From: Kaistella chaponensis
GTDB lineage: Bacteria > Bacteroidota > Bacteroidia > Flavobacteriales > Weeksellaceae
Assembly: GCF_900156725.1 (NCBI RefSeq)
Contig: NZ_FTOI01000002.1
Span: forward strand, 62,001-126,000
Direction: 5' to 3'
Length of the DNA stretch: 64,000 nucleotides
A program made the translations under genes and the position numbers. The stretch's first letter is position 1. Each line of letters starts with the position of its first letter. A model generated the notes under the pieces. It was not told where the DNA came from. It was given only the letters and a program-made list of their open reading frames with translations, and did no database searches. Shown in pieces: positions 44,535 to 54,788 of this stretch.

Positions 44535-44575
44535 TCAAAACTAACTATCACAAACCAATAATTTAAAATAGAAAA

Positions 44576-44974
44576 ATGGTAACAGATCCAATTTCAGATT
44601 TCCTAACCAGAGTAAGGAACGCACAAAGCGCAGGCCACAAAGTGGTGGATATTCCTGCATCGAAAATCAAAAAGGAGATTACAAAAATTTTGTTTGACCA
44701 AGGTTTTATCTTGAACTACAAGTTCGAGGAAAACGCTGTTCAAGGAAATATCAAAATCGCTTTAAAGTACGACAAAGTAACCAACAAACCTGTAATCAAA
44801 AGCATTCAAAGAGCTTCAAGACCAGGCTTAAGACAATACAAAGGTAGCGCAGAGCTTCCAAGAGTATTGAACGGTTTGGGTATCGCTATTATCTCAACTT
44901 CAAGAGGAGTAATGACAGATAAAAAAGCACGTCAGGAAAAAGTTGGTGGAGAAGTAATCTGCTATGTTTATTAA
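44576..44974 (+). CDS. rpsH: Small ribosomal subunit protein S8
   Basis: S8 (132 residues), a central 30S assembly protein and in E. coli the spc-operon repressor. TDPISDFLTRVRNAQSAGHK and GLGIAIISTSRGVMTDKKA match; C-terminus GGEVICYVY (usual GGEVLCYVW). Confidence 0.98.
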   Translation: MVTDPISDFLTRVRNAQSAGHKVVDIPASKIKKEITKILFDQGFILNYKFEENAVQGNIKIALKYDKVTNKPVIKSIQRASRPGLRQYKGSAELPRVLNGLGIAIISTSRGVMTDKKARQEKVGGEVICYVY

Positions 44975-44991
44975 TTTTTAATCAAAGGAAA

Positions 44992-45537
44992 ATGTCAAGA
45001 ATTGGTAAATCAATTATAGAAATTCCTGCTAATGTTACCGTAACCGAGAGTAACGGATTGGTAACTGTGAAAGGACCGAAAGGAGAACTTACACAGCAGT
45101 TAGAAGAAGGGATCACTCTAAAACAAGAAGACGGAATCTTAACTTTAGACCGACCTTCTGAATCAAAACAACACAAAGCATTACACGGTCTTTACAGAGC
45201 GTTAATCAACAATATGGTTTTAGGAACTTCCGAAGGGTGGACCAAAAAACTAGAACTAGTAGGAGTAGGATACAGAGCATCTAATCAAGGAAACAAATTA
45301 GAGTTAGCTTTAGGATTCTCACACGGGATCGTATTAGATTTACCGAAAGAGATCGTGGTAGAAACTTTATCTGAAAAAGGTAAAAACCCTATCATTACCC
45401 TAACATCATTCGACAAACAATTATTAGGAATGGTTTCTGCGAAGATCAGATCTTTCAGAAAACCAGAACCATATAAAGGAAAAGGGGTGAGATTCGTAGG
45501 AGAAATTGTAAGACGTAAAGCTGGTAAATCTGCTTAA
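44992..45537 (+). CDS. rplF: Large ribosomal subunit protein L6
   Basis: L6 (181 residues) near the sarcin-ricin loop. [40 protein letters not shown] and [20 protein letters not shown] are typical of both repeat halves. Confidence 0.98.
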   Translation: MSRIGKSIIEIPANVTVTESNGLVTVKGPKGELTQQLEEGITLKQEDGILTLDRPSESKQHKALHGLYRALINNMVLGTSEGWTKKLELVGVGYRASNQGNKLELALGFSHGIVLDLPKEIVVETLSEKGKNPIITLTSFDKQLLGMVSAKIRSFRKPEPYKGKGVRFVGEIVRRKAGKSA

Positions 45538-45554
45538 TTTTAAAACTTAAGAAC

Positions 45555-45902
45555 ATGGCACTAAGCAAAGTACAAAAAAGAAATAGAATTAAAAGAAGAG
45601 TAAGAGGAAAAATCTCTGGCTCTGCTGAATTACCAAGATTATCAGTTTACAAAAGCAATAAAGAAATTTACGCGCAATTGATCGATGATAAAGATGGTAA
45701 AACATTAGCCTCAGCTTCATCGAGAGCGTTGACTGCTAAAGGAAATAAAGTAGAAATCTCTGCAGAAGTTGGTAAAGCAATCGCTGAAAAAGCTAAAGCT
45801 GCAGGAATTGAAAAAATAGTGTTCGACAGAAACGGATTTGTATATCATGGTAGAGTGAAAGCTTTAGCTGATGGTGCAAGAGAAGGCGGACTAAAATTCT
45901 AA
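45555..45902 (+). CDS. rplR: Large ribosomal subunit protein L18
   Basis: L18 (115 residues), a 5S rRNA binder. [39 protein letters not shown] and [20 protein letters not shown] are diagnostic. Confidence 0.98.
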   Translation: MALSKVQKRNRIKRRVRGKISGSAELPRLSVYKSNKEIYAQLIDDKDGKTLASASSRALTAKGNKVEISAEVGKAIAEKAKAAGIEKIVFDRNGFVYHGRVKALADGAREGGLKF

Positions 45903-45920
45903 TCATTAAATTTCGGAAAT

Positions 45921-46442
45921 ATGTTAGGACTAGATAATATAGAAAAAGTAAAACCGGGAGGATTAGAACTTAAAGATCGTCTCGTTTCAGTAAACAGAGT
46001 TACCAAAGTAACCAAAGGAGGTAGAGCTTTCGGGTTTTCTGCAATCGTGGTTGTAGGTGACGAAGCTGGAACCGTAGGTTTCGGATTGGGAAAATCTAAA
46101 GAAGTTGCTTCTGCTATTGCAAAAGCAGTAGAAGATGCTAAGAAAAATTTAGTAAAAGTTCCTGTTGTTAATCATACCATTCCTCACCAAACTTCCGCTC
46201 GTTACGGTGGTGCAGATATCTTCTTGAGACCTGCAACTCACGGTACCGGTGTAATCGCAGGTGGTACAGTACGTATGGTAGTTGAAGCTGCTGGAATTAA
46301 AGATATTCTTTCAAAATCTAAAGGATCATCAAACCCACATAACGTTGTGAAAGCTACTTTCAAAGCATTATTGGACATCAGAAGACCTGAAGAAATTGCT
46401 AAATTGAGAGGTATTTCATTAGATAAAGTGTTTAACGGTTAA
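45921..46442 (+). CDS. rpsE: Small ribosomal subunit protein S5
   Basis: S5 (173 residues), involved in decoding fidelity and the mRNA entry tunnel. [40 protein letters not shown] and [19 protein letters not shown] are present. rpmD starts 9 nt later. Confidence 0.98.
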   Translation: MLGLDNIEKVKPGGLELKDRLVSVNRVTKVTKGGRAFGFSAIVVVGDEAGTVGFGLGKSKEVASAIAKAVEDAKKNLVKVPVVNHTIPHQTSARYGGADIFLRPATHGTGVIAGGTVRMVVEAAGIKDILSKSKGSSNPHNVVKATFKALLDIRRPEEIAKLRGISLDKVFNG

Positions 46443-46451
46443 TATAAAACA

Positions 46452-46628
46452 ATGGCAAAAATTCAAGTAAAACAAGTAAAAAGCGCTATTGGTAGAACCA
46501 AAACTCAAAAGAGAACGCTCGAAGCATTAGGATTAAAAAAACTTCACCAAATCGTTGAACATGACGACTCGCCTGCAATTCTTGGAATGGTAAGAGCGGT
46601 AAGTCACCTCGTAGAAGTTCAAAAATAA
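46452..46628 (+). CDS. rpmD: Large ribosomal subunit protein L30
   Basis: L30 of 58 residues. It starts MAKIQVKQVKSAIGRTKTQK and has the typical RTLEALGLKKLHQIVEHDD and GMVRAVSHLVEV. The place between rpsE and rplO is the conserved one. Confidence 0.96.
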   Translation: MAKIQVKQVKSAIGRTKTQKRTLEALGLKKLHQIVEHDDSPAILGMVRAVSHLVEVQK

Positions 46629-46642
46629 AAGAAAAATAGAAG

Positions 46643-46700
46643 AGAGATAAGGGATTTCAAACGAAGTCTCTTATCTTCAATCTTTTAATCTCAAATCTAA
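46643..46700 (+). repeat. Hairpin and AATCTCA units in the rpmD-rplO spacer
   Basis: GAGATAAGGGA at 46643-46653 can pair with TCTCTTATCTT at 46666-46676 imperfectly, and two heptamers AATCTCA/AATCTAA follow at 46687-46700, the same kind as before rpsD. Confidence 0.55.
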
Positions 46701-46706
46701 ATTAAA

Positions 46707-47153
46707 ATGAATTTAAATAATATTAGACCCGCAGCGGGTTCTACGCACAGCACGAAAAGAATCGGTAGAGGACAAGGTAGTGGTAAAGGAGGTACAGCTG
46801 GGAAAGGTCACAATGGTCAGCAAGCTAGAGCAGGTTATTCGCAAAAAATCGGTTTTGAAGGGGGACAAATGCCTTTACAAAGAAGATTGCCTAAATTTGG
46901 TTTCACCAACGTAAATAGAAAAGAGTACAGAGCGATCAACATCGATACCATTCAAGTTCTTGCTGATACCAAAAATATCACTGAATTTACTCAAGAAGTA
47001 TTGGTACAAAACGGATTAGCGAAGAAAAACGAAATCGTAAAGATTTTGGGAAGAGGAGAATTAAAATCAGGTGTTTCAATCTCTGCTCACAAATTCACAA
47101 AATCTGCTGAAGAAGCAATTGCTAAAGCAGGCGGTAAAGCGATTACTCTATAA
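46707..47153 (+). CDS. rplO: Large ribosomal subunit protein L15
   Basis: L15 (148 residues). MNLNNIRPAAGSTHSTKRIG, GRGQGSGKGGTAGKGHNGQQ and GFEGGQMPLQRRLPKFGFTN are canonical. Eight nt separate it from secY. Confidence 0.98.
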   Translation: MNLNNIRPAAGSTHSTKRIGRGQGSGKGGTAGKGHNGQQARAGYSQKIGFEGGQMPLQRRLPKFGFTNVNRKEYRAINIDTIQVLADTKNITEFTQEVLVQNGLAKKNEIVKILGRGELKSGVSISAHKFTKSAEEAIAKAGGKAITL

Positions 47154-47161
47154 TTACGACC

Positions 47162-48544
47162 ATGAAAGAATTTATACAAACACTAAAAAACATTTGGAGT
47201 CTTAAGGAATTGAGGGATAAAATACTTTTTACCCTCGGTATCATCCTCGTGTATAGATTCGCATCTTATATTTCTTTACCTGCAATTAATATGGCAGAAG
47301 TAGGAAATCTTTTGGACATTTACAAACAGCAAGGAGGCAACAAGCAAGGAGCAGGACTTCTTGGCTTGCTTTCTTCGTTTACAGGGGGTGCATTCTCCAG
47401 AGCTTCAATTATGGCGCTCGGAATCATGCCTTATATTTCTGCTTCCATTATTGTGCAATTAATGGGTATGGCAATTCCATACCTTCAAAAATTGCAGAAA
47501 GATGGCGAAAGTGGTAGAAATACTTTGAACCAAATTACAAGATGGTTAACAATTGCAGTATGTTTGGTACAAGCTCCTTCTTACCTTACTTCGATTACCC
47601 AAATGTTTTTGCCGCATGCACAGTTTGCTTCTGCATATTTTGTACATCCGGAATCAATTATGTTTTGGTTACCTAGTATTGTAATCCTGGTAGCAGGTTC
47701 CGTATTCGCAATGTGGTTAGGAGAAAAAATTACAGATAAAGGGATCGGAAACGGGATTTCTATATTAATTATGGTCGGTATCCTTGCAGATCTACCCGGA
47801 GCATTCATTCAAGAAATTGCTACACAAACCGGAAAAGGAGGCTTTGGAACGATTATGATTCTTATTGAAGTTTTATTTTGGATGCTGGTTGTTTTACTCG
47901 CAATTGTTTTATCAGTTGCTGTACGTAAAATTCCAATTCAATACGTAAGTAGAGCTCAAGCAAGAGGCGGAGTAACTAAAAATTTAATGCAAGGCGCTAG
48001 ACAGTGGATTCCCCTTAAAGTAAATGCTGCAGGTGTAATGCCGATTATTTTTGCTCAAGCCTTAATGTTTGTACCTGGACTTTTAACGAAAGTTGACGAG
48101 TCAAATACTTTTTTAGCAGGTTTCAAAAATGTTTTCAGCTGGCAGTACAACGTACTCTTTGCGATATTAATTATCATCTTCTCTTTTTTCTATACAGCAA
48201 TTACGATTCCTGTGAATCAAATGGCAGATGACTTGAAGAGAAACGGTGGACTTATACCAAAGGTGAGACCCGGAAAAGAAACAGCTGATTATCTGGATGA
48301 TATCCTCTCAAAAATAACTTTGCCAGGTTCAATGTTTTTAGCTATCTTTGCAATCCTTCCGGCAATAGTGCACGGAGCGTTTGTTCAGACGGATAGATTT
48401 GCTCTTTTCTTCGGTGGAACATCACTATTAATCATGGTTGGTGTGATACTGGATACGATTCAGCAGATCAATACCTACTTATTAAACCATCATTATGATG
48501 GCTTGATGCAGTCGAAATTATCCAGAACAAGCAACAATCTGTAA
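47162..48544 (+). CDS. secY: Protein translocase subunit SecY
   Basis: Central channel of the Sec translocon, 460 residues with ten membrane helices. LKELRDKILFTLGIILVYRF begins helix 1, GIMPYISASIIVQLM is the conserved helix 2b region, and the cytoplasmic loops contain KIPIQYVSRAQARGG and LKRNGGLIPKVRPGKETADY. It serves export of the many Sec-dependent lipoproteins and T9SS cargo seen here. adk and map, which often follow secY, are absent; infA comes next. Confidence 0.98.
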   Translation: MKEFIQTLKNIWSLKELRDKILFTLGIILVYRFASYISLPAINMAEVGNLLDIYKQQGGNKQGAGLLGLLSSFTGGAFSRASIMALGIMPYISASIIVQLMGMAIPYLQKLQKDGESGRNTLNQITRWLTIAVCLVQAPSYLTSITQMFLPHAQFASAYFVHPESIMFWLPSIVILVAGSVFAMWLGEKITDKGIGNGISILIMVGILADLPGAFIQEIATQTGKGGFGTIMILIEVLFWMLVVLLAIVLSVAVRKIPIQYVSRAQARGGVTKNLMQGARQWIPLKVNAAGVMPIIFAQALMFVPGLLTKVDESNTFLAGFKNVFSWQYNVLFAILIIIFSFFYTAITIPVNQMADDLKRNGGLIPKVRPGKETADYLDDILSKITLPGSMFLAIFAILPAIVHGAFVQTDRFALFFGGTSLLIMVGVILDTIQQINTYLLNHHYDGLMQSKLSRTSNNL

Positions 48545-48551
48545 ATAATAA

Positions 48552-48767
48552 ATGGCTAAACAAAAACATATTGAACAAGACGGCGTAATTACGGAAGCAC
48601 TTTCGAATGCGCAGTTTCGGGTAGAATTAGAAAATGGGCATGTTCTCATCGCTCACATTTCTGGTAAAATGCGAATGCATTACATTAAACTTTTACCTGG
48701 TGATAAGGTAAAATTAGAACTTTCTCCTTACGATTTATCGAAAGGCAGAATCACCTTCAGATATTAA
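48552..48767 (+). CDS. infA: Translation initiation factor IF-1
   Basis: IF-1 (71 residues), an OB-fold factor occupying the 30S A site. [39 protein letters not shown] and [20 protein letters not shown] match. It is 7 nt after secY. The next 141 nt before rpmJ hold a marked hairpin. Confidence 0.98.
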   Translation: MAKQKHIEQDGVITEALSNAQFRVELENGHVLIAHISGKMRMHYIKLLPGDKVKLELSPYDLSKGRITFRY

Positions 48768-48799
48768 TTTCAAGTAATATTGAATTTAAATATAAACGG

Positions 48800-48833
48800 G
48801 AACTTGTAGAATTGCAAAATTCTATTGAAGTTC
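48800..48833 (+). promoter_or_regulatory. Strong GNRA-capped hairpin before rpmJ-rpsM-rpsK-rpsD
   Basis: GAACTT (48800-48805) pairs with AAGTTC (48828-48833) and TAGAATT (48807-48813) with AATTCTA (48818-48824); the loop is GCAA (48814-48817), a GNRA tetraloop, and the internal loop is G against TTG. No T-run follows, so it is not a terminator. It sits about 75 nt upstream of rpmJ, where ribosomal leader regulators often lie; the role is inferred. Confidence 0.6.
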
Positions 48834-48908
48834 TAAATTTAAACAAAATGGGAATGATTCCGTAAGATCTCATTTAACCGTTGTAAAATTAAAAAAGAAA
48901 AGTAACGA

Positions 48909-49025
48909 ATGAAAGTTAGAGCATCTATCAAAAAAAGAAGTGCTGATTGCAAGATTGTTCGCCGGAAAGGCGTTCTATTTGTGATCAACAAGAAGAACCC
49001 AAAATTTAAACAAAGACAAGGCTAA
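48909..49025 (+). CDS. rpmJ: Large ribosomal subunit protein L36 (zinc-free form)
   Basis: L36 of 38 residues: starts [20 protein letters not shown] and ends NPKFKQRQG. Of the usual zinc ligands (Cys, Cys, Cys, His) only one Cys is kept (ADCKI); VIC is replaced by VIN and the His is missing, so it should not bind zinc. rpsM follows after 9 nt. Confidence 0.95.
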   Translation: MKVRASIKKRSADCKIVRRKGVLFVINKKNPKFKQRQG

Positions 49026-49034
49026 AATTAAATT

Positions 49035-49412
49035 ATGGCGAGAATTTCCGGTATTGATTTACCAAAGAACAAAAGAGGCGTTATCGGCTTAACATACATT
49101 TTCGGAGTAGGAAGAAGTACTTCTTCTAAAATCCTTAAAGCTGCCGGTATCAGCGAAGACAAGAAAGTCAACGAATGGAATGACGATGAATTGGCATTGA
49201 TCAGAACCTACATCACCGACAACGTTAAAGTAGAAGGTGAATTGCGTACTGAAACTTCAACCAACATCAAGCGATTGATGGATATTGGTTGCCAACGAGG
49301 AATACGTCACAGACTTGGATTACCTTTAAGAGGACAAAGAACTAAAAATAATTCTAGAACCCGAAAAGGAAAACGAAAAACTGTTGCTAACAAGAAAAAA
49401 GCAAGTAAATAA
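49035..49412 (+). CDS. rpsM: Small ribosomal subunit protein S13
   Basis: S13 (125 residues) at the 30S head, contacting the P-site tRNA and L5. [39 protein letters not shown] and [20 protein letters not shown] are typical. Confidence 0.98.
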   Translation: MARISGIDLPKNKRGVIGLTYIFGVGRSTSSKILKAAGISEDKKVNEWNDDELALIRTYITDNVKVEGELRTETSTNIKRLMDIGCQRGIRHRLGLPLRGQRTKNNSRTRKGKRKTVANKKKASK

Positions 49413-49424
49413 TCGGTAAGAATT

Positions 49425-49814
49425 ATGGCAAAACAGACAAAAACAGTTAAAAAAAGAAAAGTTAAAGTAGAAGCGATTGGTGAAGCACATATCCAAGCGA
49501 CTTTTAACAATATCATTATTTCTTTAACAAATAAAAACGGAGAAGTAATCTCTTGGGCATCTGCCGGAAAAATGGGATTCAGAGGTTCTAAAAAGAATAC
49601 TCCCTTCGCAGCACAAATGGCTGCAGAAAATTGCTCTACGGTAGCTCACGATGCTGGACTACGCAGAGTAAAGGTTTACGTGAAAGGTCCTGGTGCAGGT
49701 AGAGAATCTGCAATTAGAACTATTCACAATTCAGGAATTGAAGTTAGTGAAATCGTTGACGTGACTCCTATGCCACATAACGGATGTAGACCACCAAAAA
49801 GAAGAAGAGTATAA
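49425..49814 (+). CDS. rpsK: Small ribosomal subunit protein S11
   Basis: S11 (129 residues) of the platform. [40 protein letters not shown] and the end [17 protein letters not shown] are canonical. An 89-nt spacer with heptamer repeats follows. Confidence 0.98.
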   Translation: MAKQTKTVKKRKVKVEAIGEAHIQATFNNIIISLTNKNGEVISWASAGKMGFRGSKKNTPFAAQMAAENCSTVAHDAGLRRVKVYVKGPGAGRESAIRTIHNSGIEVSEIVDVTPMPHNGCRPPKRRRV

Positions 49815-49855
49815 CAAAGAATTTGAATTTGATATTTTTAGTTTGATATTCATTG

Positions 49856-49897
49856 AATCTCAAATCTCAAATCTCAAATCTCACATCTCAAATCTAA
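49856..49897 (+). repeat. Heptamer tandem repeat in the rpsK-rpsD spacer
   Basis: Six head-to-tail units of AATCTCA: four perfect (49856-49883), then CATCTCA and AATCTAA. It ends 6 nt before the rpsD start. Confidence 0.88.
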
Positions 49898-49903
49898 AGA
49901 AAT

Positions 49904-50512
49904 ATGGCAAGATATATTGGACCTAAAACGAAAATTGCAAGAAAATTTGGTGCTGCAATTTACGGAGACGACAAAAACTTCGAGAAAAGAAAGAACCAAC
50001 CACCAGGACAACATGGTGTGAACAAAAGAAGAGGATCTAAGAAATCCGAGTACGCTGTTCAGTTAATGGAAAAGCAGAAAGCTAAATATACTTATGGTAT
50101 TTTAGAAAGACAATTTGCAAACTTATACGAAAAAGCCAACCGAGCAAAAGGGGTTACTGGTGAAGTTTTATTGCAATTGTGTGAGTCAAGATTAGACAAT
50201 GTAGTGTACAGATTCGGGTTTGCAAAAACCAGAGCTGGTGCAAGACAATTGGTTTCTCACAGACACATCACCGTAAATGGAGAATTAGTAAACATCCCTT
50301 CTTACACACTGAAAGCTGGAGACGTTGTAGCAATCAGAGAGAAATCAAAATCTTTGGAAGTTATTGCTAATTCATTGGCATACAAATCCAATTATGAGTG
50401 GTTACAATTCAACGACGAAACTAAACAAGGTACTTTCATCGCAGCTCCGGAGAGAATTCAAATCCCGGAAGACTTGAAAGAACAGTTGATCGTCGAACTT
50501 TACTCTAAATAA
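49904..50512 (+). CDS. rpsD: Small ribosomal subunit protein S4
   Basis: S4 (202 residues), a primary 16S binder and in E. coli the repressor of the alpha operon. [40 protein letters not shown] and [20 protein letters not shown] (S4 domain) are present. The zinc Cys cluster of some S4 proteins is absent. Confidence 0.98.
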   Translation: MARYIGPKTKIARKFGAAIYGDDKNFEKRKNQPPGQHGVNKRRGSKKSEYAVQLMEKQKAKYTYGILERQFANLYEKANRAKGVTGEVLLQLCESRLDNVVYRFGFAKTRAGARQLVSHRHITVNGELVNIPSYTLKAGDVVAIREKSKSLEVIANSLAYKSNYEWLQFNDETKQGTFIAAPERIQIPEDLKEQLIVELYSK

Positions 50513-50546
50513 TAATTTTTTCAAATTTTTGCTCAACCCAAATTAT

Positions 50547-51542
50547 ATGGCAATTTTAACATTTATTAAACCCGATAAAGTAATCCTTCTAAACTCCGAT
50601 GATTTCAAAGGTCAATTTGAATTCAGACCATTGGAGCCAGGTTTTGGTCTTACAATCGGTAATGCTTTGAGAAGAGTATTGCTTTCTTCTCTAGAAGGAT
50701 ATGCTATTTCCTCTATCAAAATAGAAGGCGTAGAGCACGAATTTTCAACAATTCCGGGTGTTATAGAAGACGTTACAGAAATCATTCTGAATCTTAAACA
50801 GTTGAGACTTAAAGCGAAAACTGATACTGCTTCTGCAGAGACTGTTTCTGCAAGTGTTTCCGGACAAACTACCGTTACTGCTGGAGATTTAGGAAAATCA
50901 ATTCAAGGTTTTGAAATTTTGAACCCAGAGTTGATCATCTGTAATCTTAACAAGGATGTGAAATTTGAAATTACATTCAACGTAGATAAAGGAAGAGGTT
51001 ATGTTCCTTCGGATCAAAACAAAACGAACAATGCTGCCATTGGTACCATTGCTATCGACTCTATCTTTACGCCGATCAAAAAAGTGCAGTACAGTGTTGA
51101 AAATTATCGTGTCGAGCAAAAAACAGACTACGAAAAACTCGTGTTAGATATTGAGACTGATGGTTCCATCTCTCCTCAAAATGCTTTAACTGAAGCTTCT
51201 AAGATATTAATTTATCACTTCATGTTGTTCTCCGACGAGAGAATTACCTTGGAAACTGAAGCCGTAAAAGCATCTATTCAATACGATGAAGAAACTTTAC
51301 ATACAAGACAACTCCTTAAATCTAAATTAACAGATATGGACTTGTCCGTAAGAGCACTCAACTGCTTAAAAGCTGCTGAAGTAGAAACTTTAGGAGAACT
51401 GGTTTCTTACACGAAGTCTGATTTGATGAAATTCCGAAATTTCGGTAAAAAATCATTAACAGAATTAGAAGAATTAGTGCATGCAAAAGGTCTTAACTTC
51501 GGTTTCGACGTTGCGAAATATAAATTAGACGCTGACAAATAA
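50547..51542 (+). CDS. rpoA: DNA-directed RNA polymerase subunit alpha
   Basis: Alpha subunit of 331 residues. The ATG at 50547 ([13 protein letters not shown]) is preferred over an in-frame TTG at 50529. The N-terminal dimerisation domain has [20 protein letters not shown] and [20 protein letters not shown]; after the linker at about 235-255 the C-terminal domain shows [20 protein letters not shown] and [20 protein letters not shown], which contact UP elements and activators. rplQ starts 6 nt later. Confidence 0.98.
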   Translation: MAILTFIKPDKVILLNSDDFKGQFEFRPLEPGFGLTIGNALRRVLLSSLEGYAISSIKIEGVEHEFSTIPGVIEDVTEIILNLKQLRLKAKTDTASAETVSASVSGQTTVTAGDLGKSIQGFEILNPELIICNLNKDVKFEITFNVDKGRGYVPSDQNKTNNAAIGTIAIDSIFTPIKKVQYSVENYRVEQKTDYEKLVLDIETDGSISPQNALTEASKILIYHFMLFSDERITLETEAVKASIQYDEETLHTRQLLKSKLTDMDLSVRALNCLKAAEVETLGELVSYTKSDLMKFRNFGKKSLTELEELVHAKGLNFGFDVAKYKLDADK

Positions 51543-51548
51543 CAAACA

Positions 51549-52079
51549 ATGAGACACGGTAAAAAATTCAATCACTTATCTAGAACTGCTTCACACAGAA
51601 GTGCGATGCTTTCTAATATGGCTTGTTCTCTTATTGAGCATAAAAGAATCAACACTACTGTTGCCAAAGCAAAAGCTTTGAGAGTGTACGTAGAACCTAT
51701 CCTTACAAAATCGAAAGAAGATACTACACACAACAGAAGAACAGTTTTCTCTTACTTGCAAAGCAAAGAAGCAGTTACTGAATTATTCAGAACAGTTGCT
51801 CCTAAAATCGCAGGAAGACCCGGTGGTTACACAAGAATCATCAAAACTGGATTCAGACAGGGCGATGCTGCCGATATGGCAATGATCGAACTTGTAGATT
51901 TCAATGAGCTTTACAATCCGAACGCTGAAGAGAAAAAAGTAACAAGAAGAAGCAGAAGAACAGCTCCAAAAGCTGAAGCAGCTGTTGCTGAAGTTAAAGA
52001 AGCTCCAAAAGCAGAAGCAAAAACTGAAGAACCAACTGCAGAAGCTGCAGATTCTAAAGAAGAAAACGCTGCTGAGTAA
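51549..52079 (+). CDS. rplQ: Large ribosomal subunit protein L17 with acidic Ala/Glu tail
   Basis: L17. Residues 1-115 match the family ([52 protein letters not shown]). The remaining 50-60 residues are a low-complexity tail of Ala, Glu, Lys and Pro ([20 protein letters not shown]) that E. coli L17 (127 residues) lacks. It closes the ribosomal cluster before a terminator. Confidence 0.97.
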   Translation: MRHGKKFNHLSRTASHRSAMLSNMACSLIEHKRINTTVAKAKALRVYVEPILTKSKEDTTHNRRTVFSYLQSKEAVTELFRTVAPKIAGRPGGYTRIIKTGFRQGDAADMAMIELVDFNELYNPNAEEKKVTRRSRRTAPKAEAAVAEVKEAPKAEAKTEEPTAEAADSKEENAAE

Positions 52080-52102
52080 GCAACATTTTCACGATCATAA
52101 AA

Positions 52103-52135
52103 AATCATCCAAATCTTTTTGGGTGATTTTTTTTT
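52103..52135 (+). terminator. Rho-independent terminator of the ribosomal cluster
   Basis: AATCATCC and GGGTGATT form the stem (one G-T pair), followed by T9, 24 nt after the rplQ stop. Confidence 0.9.
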
Positions 52136-52159
52136 GCAAAAAATACCCCTTTTGCGTTA

Positions 52160-52190
52160 TTGATAAATTATAAATCATCTTGTAGATTTG
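52160..52190 (+). promoter_or_regulatory. Promoter of the 52259 lipoprotein gene
   Basis: TTG at 52160-52162, 20-nt spacer, TAGATTTG at 52183-52190. Because this promoter lies inside the longer open frame from 52160, it also argues for the ATG at 52259. Confidence 0.7.
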
Positions 52191-52258
52191 TCTTATTGTT
52201 AATGATCATACCAATACAATCTTATTTTCAATTAATTTTTAATTTAAATCTAAAAGCT

Positions 52259-52744
52259 ATGAAAAAATTATTAATGTTTTTATCCGTTTTATTTCTGATG
52301 AGTTTTGTGGTTGTGAGTTGCGAGAGAGATGATGAAGACGACAATCCCGAAGTAGAAGAAGTTGTAAGGAATAACTCAAGCATTATTCCAGCACAATCCC
52401 TGGGACGCGACAACGTGAGATTAGGTGCGCTCAATGTTAATTCCAGAACGGTCGAACTTGGCGTTTATGACCACGGAACGATTGATGGCGATATTATTTC
52501 GCTCTATGTGAACGGTCAATTGGTTCTAGACAAATACACTTTGAAAGGACCGGGTGAAATTAAAAAAGTAAATGTTACCCTTGATTATACGGGTTACAAC
52601 TACATTCTGATGTTCGCACACAACGAGGGTTCTATTCCGCCAAATACTTGTACACTCACCGTAAAAGATGCATCAGCAACCAAAAGCTTCGTGTTGGAAT
52701 CCAACCTTGCAACCAATGGTGCAGTTGATGTTGTAGTGGATTAA
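52259..52744 (+). CDS. Lipoprotein of unknown function
   Basis: A 161-residue lipoprotein: signal MKKLLMFLSVLFLMSFVVVSC with lipobox VVSC, then an acidic linker (CERDDEDDNPEVEEV). The body has one beta-sandwich-like domain with VELGVYDHGTIDGDIISLYV and NYILMFAHNEGSIPPNTCTL, a unit I have seen in several bacteroidete surface proteins but cannot name. The start at 52259 is set by the signal peptide and by the promoter. A terminator follows. Confidence 0.85.
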   Translation: MKKLLMFLSVLFLMSFVVVSCERDDEDDNPEVEEVVRNNSSIIPAQSLGRDNVRLGALNVNSRTVELGVYDHGTIDGDIISLYVNGQLVLDKYTLKGPGEIKKVNVTLDYTGYNYILMFAHNEGSIPPNTCTLTVKDASATKSFVLESNLATNGAVDVVVD

Positions 52745-52766
52745 AGAATTAACTAATGCTAAAAAA

Positions 52767-52798
52767 AATGCCTTTCTTTGAACAGAAAGGCATTTTTT
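52767..52798. terminator. Bidirectional Rho-independent terminator
   Basis: AATGCCTTTC and GAAAGGCATT form a 10-bp stem with A-run before and T-run after, serving the plus-strand lipoprotein gene and the minus-strand gene ending at 52824. Confidence 0.92.
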
Positions 52799-52823
52799 AT
52801 TGGTTAAAGAATTAGCAGATGTT

Positions 52824-53240
52824 TTATTGAACTCTCGCTTTTTTCAAGATAATCACGTTGTCTCCCTGTGTAATCTTTATGGTATCAGTTTTTGATAAAA
52901 TTTCAAAATCGTAATTGCCATAAATGATTCCTTCAGAAGTTTGCTTTTTCTGTTTTGCTGAGATCGTTTTATTATTGCTTCGAATACTGATCGATTTTTC
53001 GTTATCGGTGGTTTTAAAAGTGACCAATGCCGATGAACCATCATCTGCAACATAACGGTCTGTAAACTCATTAGTAGTGTTTTTTATGTCCTTTTCCACA
53101 TTTCCCAAACTGTCTTTTGGAAGTTTTTCTGCAGATTCATTCTCCTGTTTGATAATTCCGGGATTTCCCTCGGTATTTTTACTACAACTAAAAGTTATTG
53201 CAAGCACAGCACTCAATATAATTACAAAGGTCTTTTTCAT
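52824..53240 (-). CDS. Small lipoprotein of unknown function
   Basis: A 138-residue lipoprotein. The start at 53240 gives MKKTFVIILSAVLAITFSC with lipobox TFSC; the open frame to 53294 would add 18 residues. The body is rich in Lys, Thr and Asn, with strands SSALVTFKTTDNEKSISIRS and YDFEILSKTDTIKITQGDNV that suggest a small beta-barrel (MliC/lysozyme-inhibitor-like proteins have similar patterns, but the Cys and signature needed are absent). Function unknown. It is convergent with the lipoprotein at 52259. Confidence 0.78.
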   Translation of the reverse strand: MKKTFVIILSAVLAITFSCSKNTEGNPGIIKQENESAEKLPKDSLGNVEKDIKNTTNEFTDRYVADDGSSALVTFKTTDNEKSISIRSNNKTISAKQKKQTSEGIIYGNYDFEILSKTDTIKITQGDNVIILKKARVQ

Positions 53241-53376
53241 GGATGATCTTTTTGTCTTTAATCCAAATTTAATGATAAGTTTTGAAATTCTCAATATTGC
53301 AGTAGAATTAACTAAAATTTAACTCAAACCATACTAAAATCATGATAGAAATCCGAGGCAATCATTGAATTTTAAC

Positions 53377-53384
53377 TAAATTTG
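53377..53384 (+). promoter_or_regulatory. -7 promoter box of eno
   Basis: TAAATTTG matches TAnnTTTG 30 nt before the eno start. The -33 element is weak or missing. Confidence 0.55.
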
Positions 53385-53387
53385 TAA

Positions 53388-54707
<1,320 letters not shown>

Positions 54708-54788
54708 TAGATAATATTTATCAAAAATCAAATAAAAACGTTTGTGGCTTTCTCTTAATATTCATAAATTAGTAAAAAATAAATTAAA

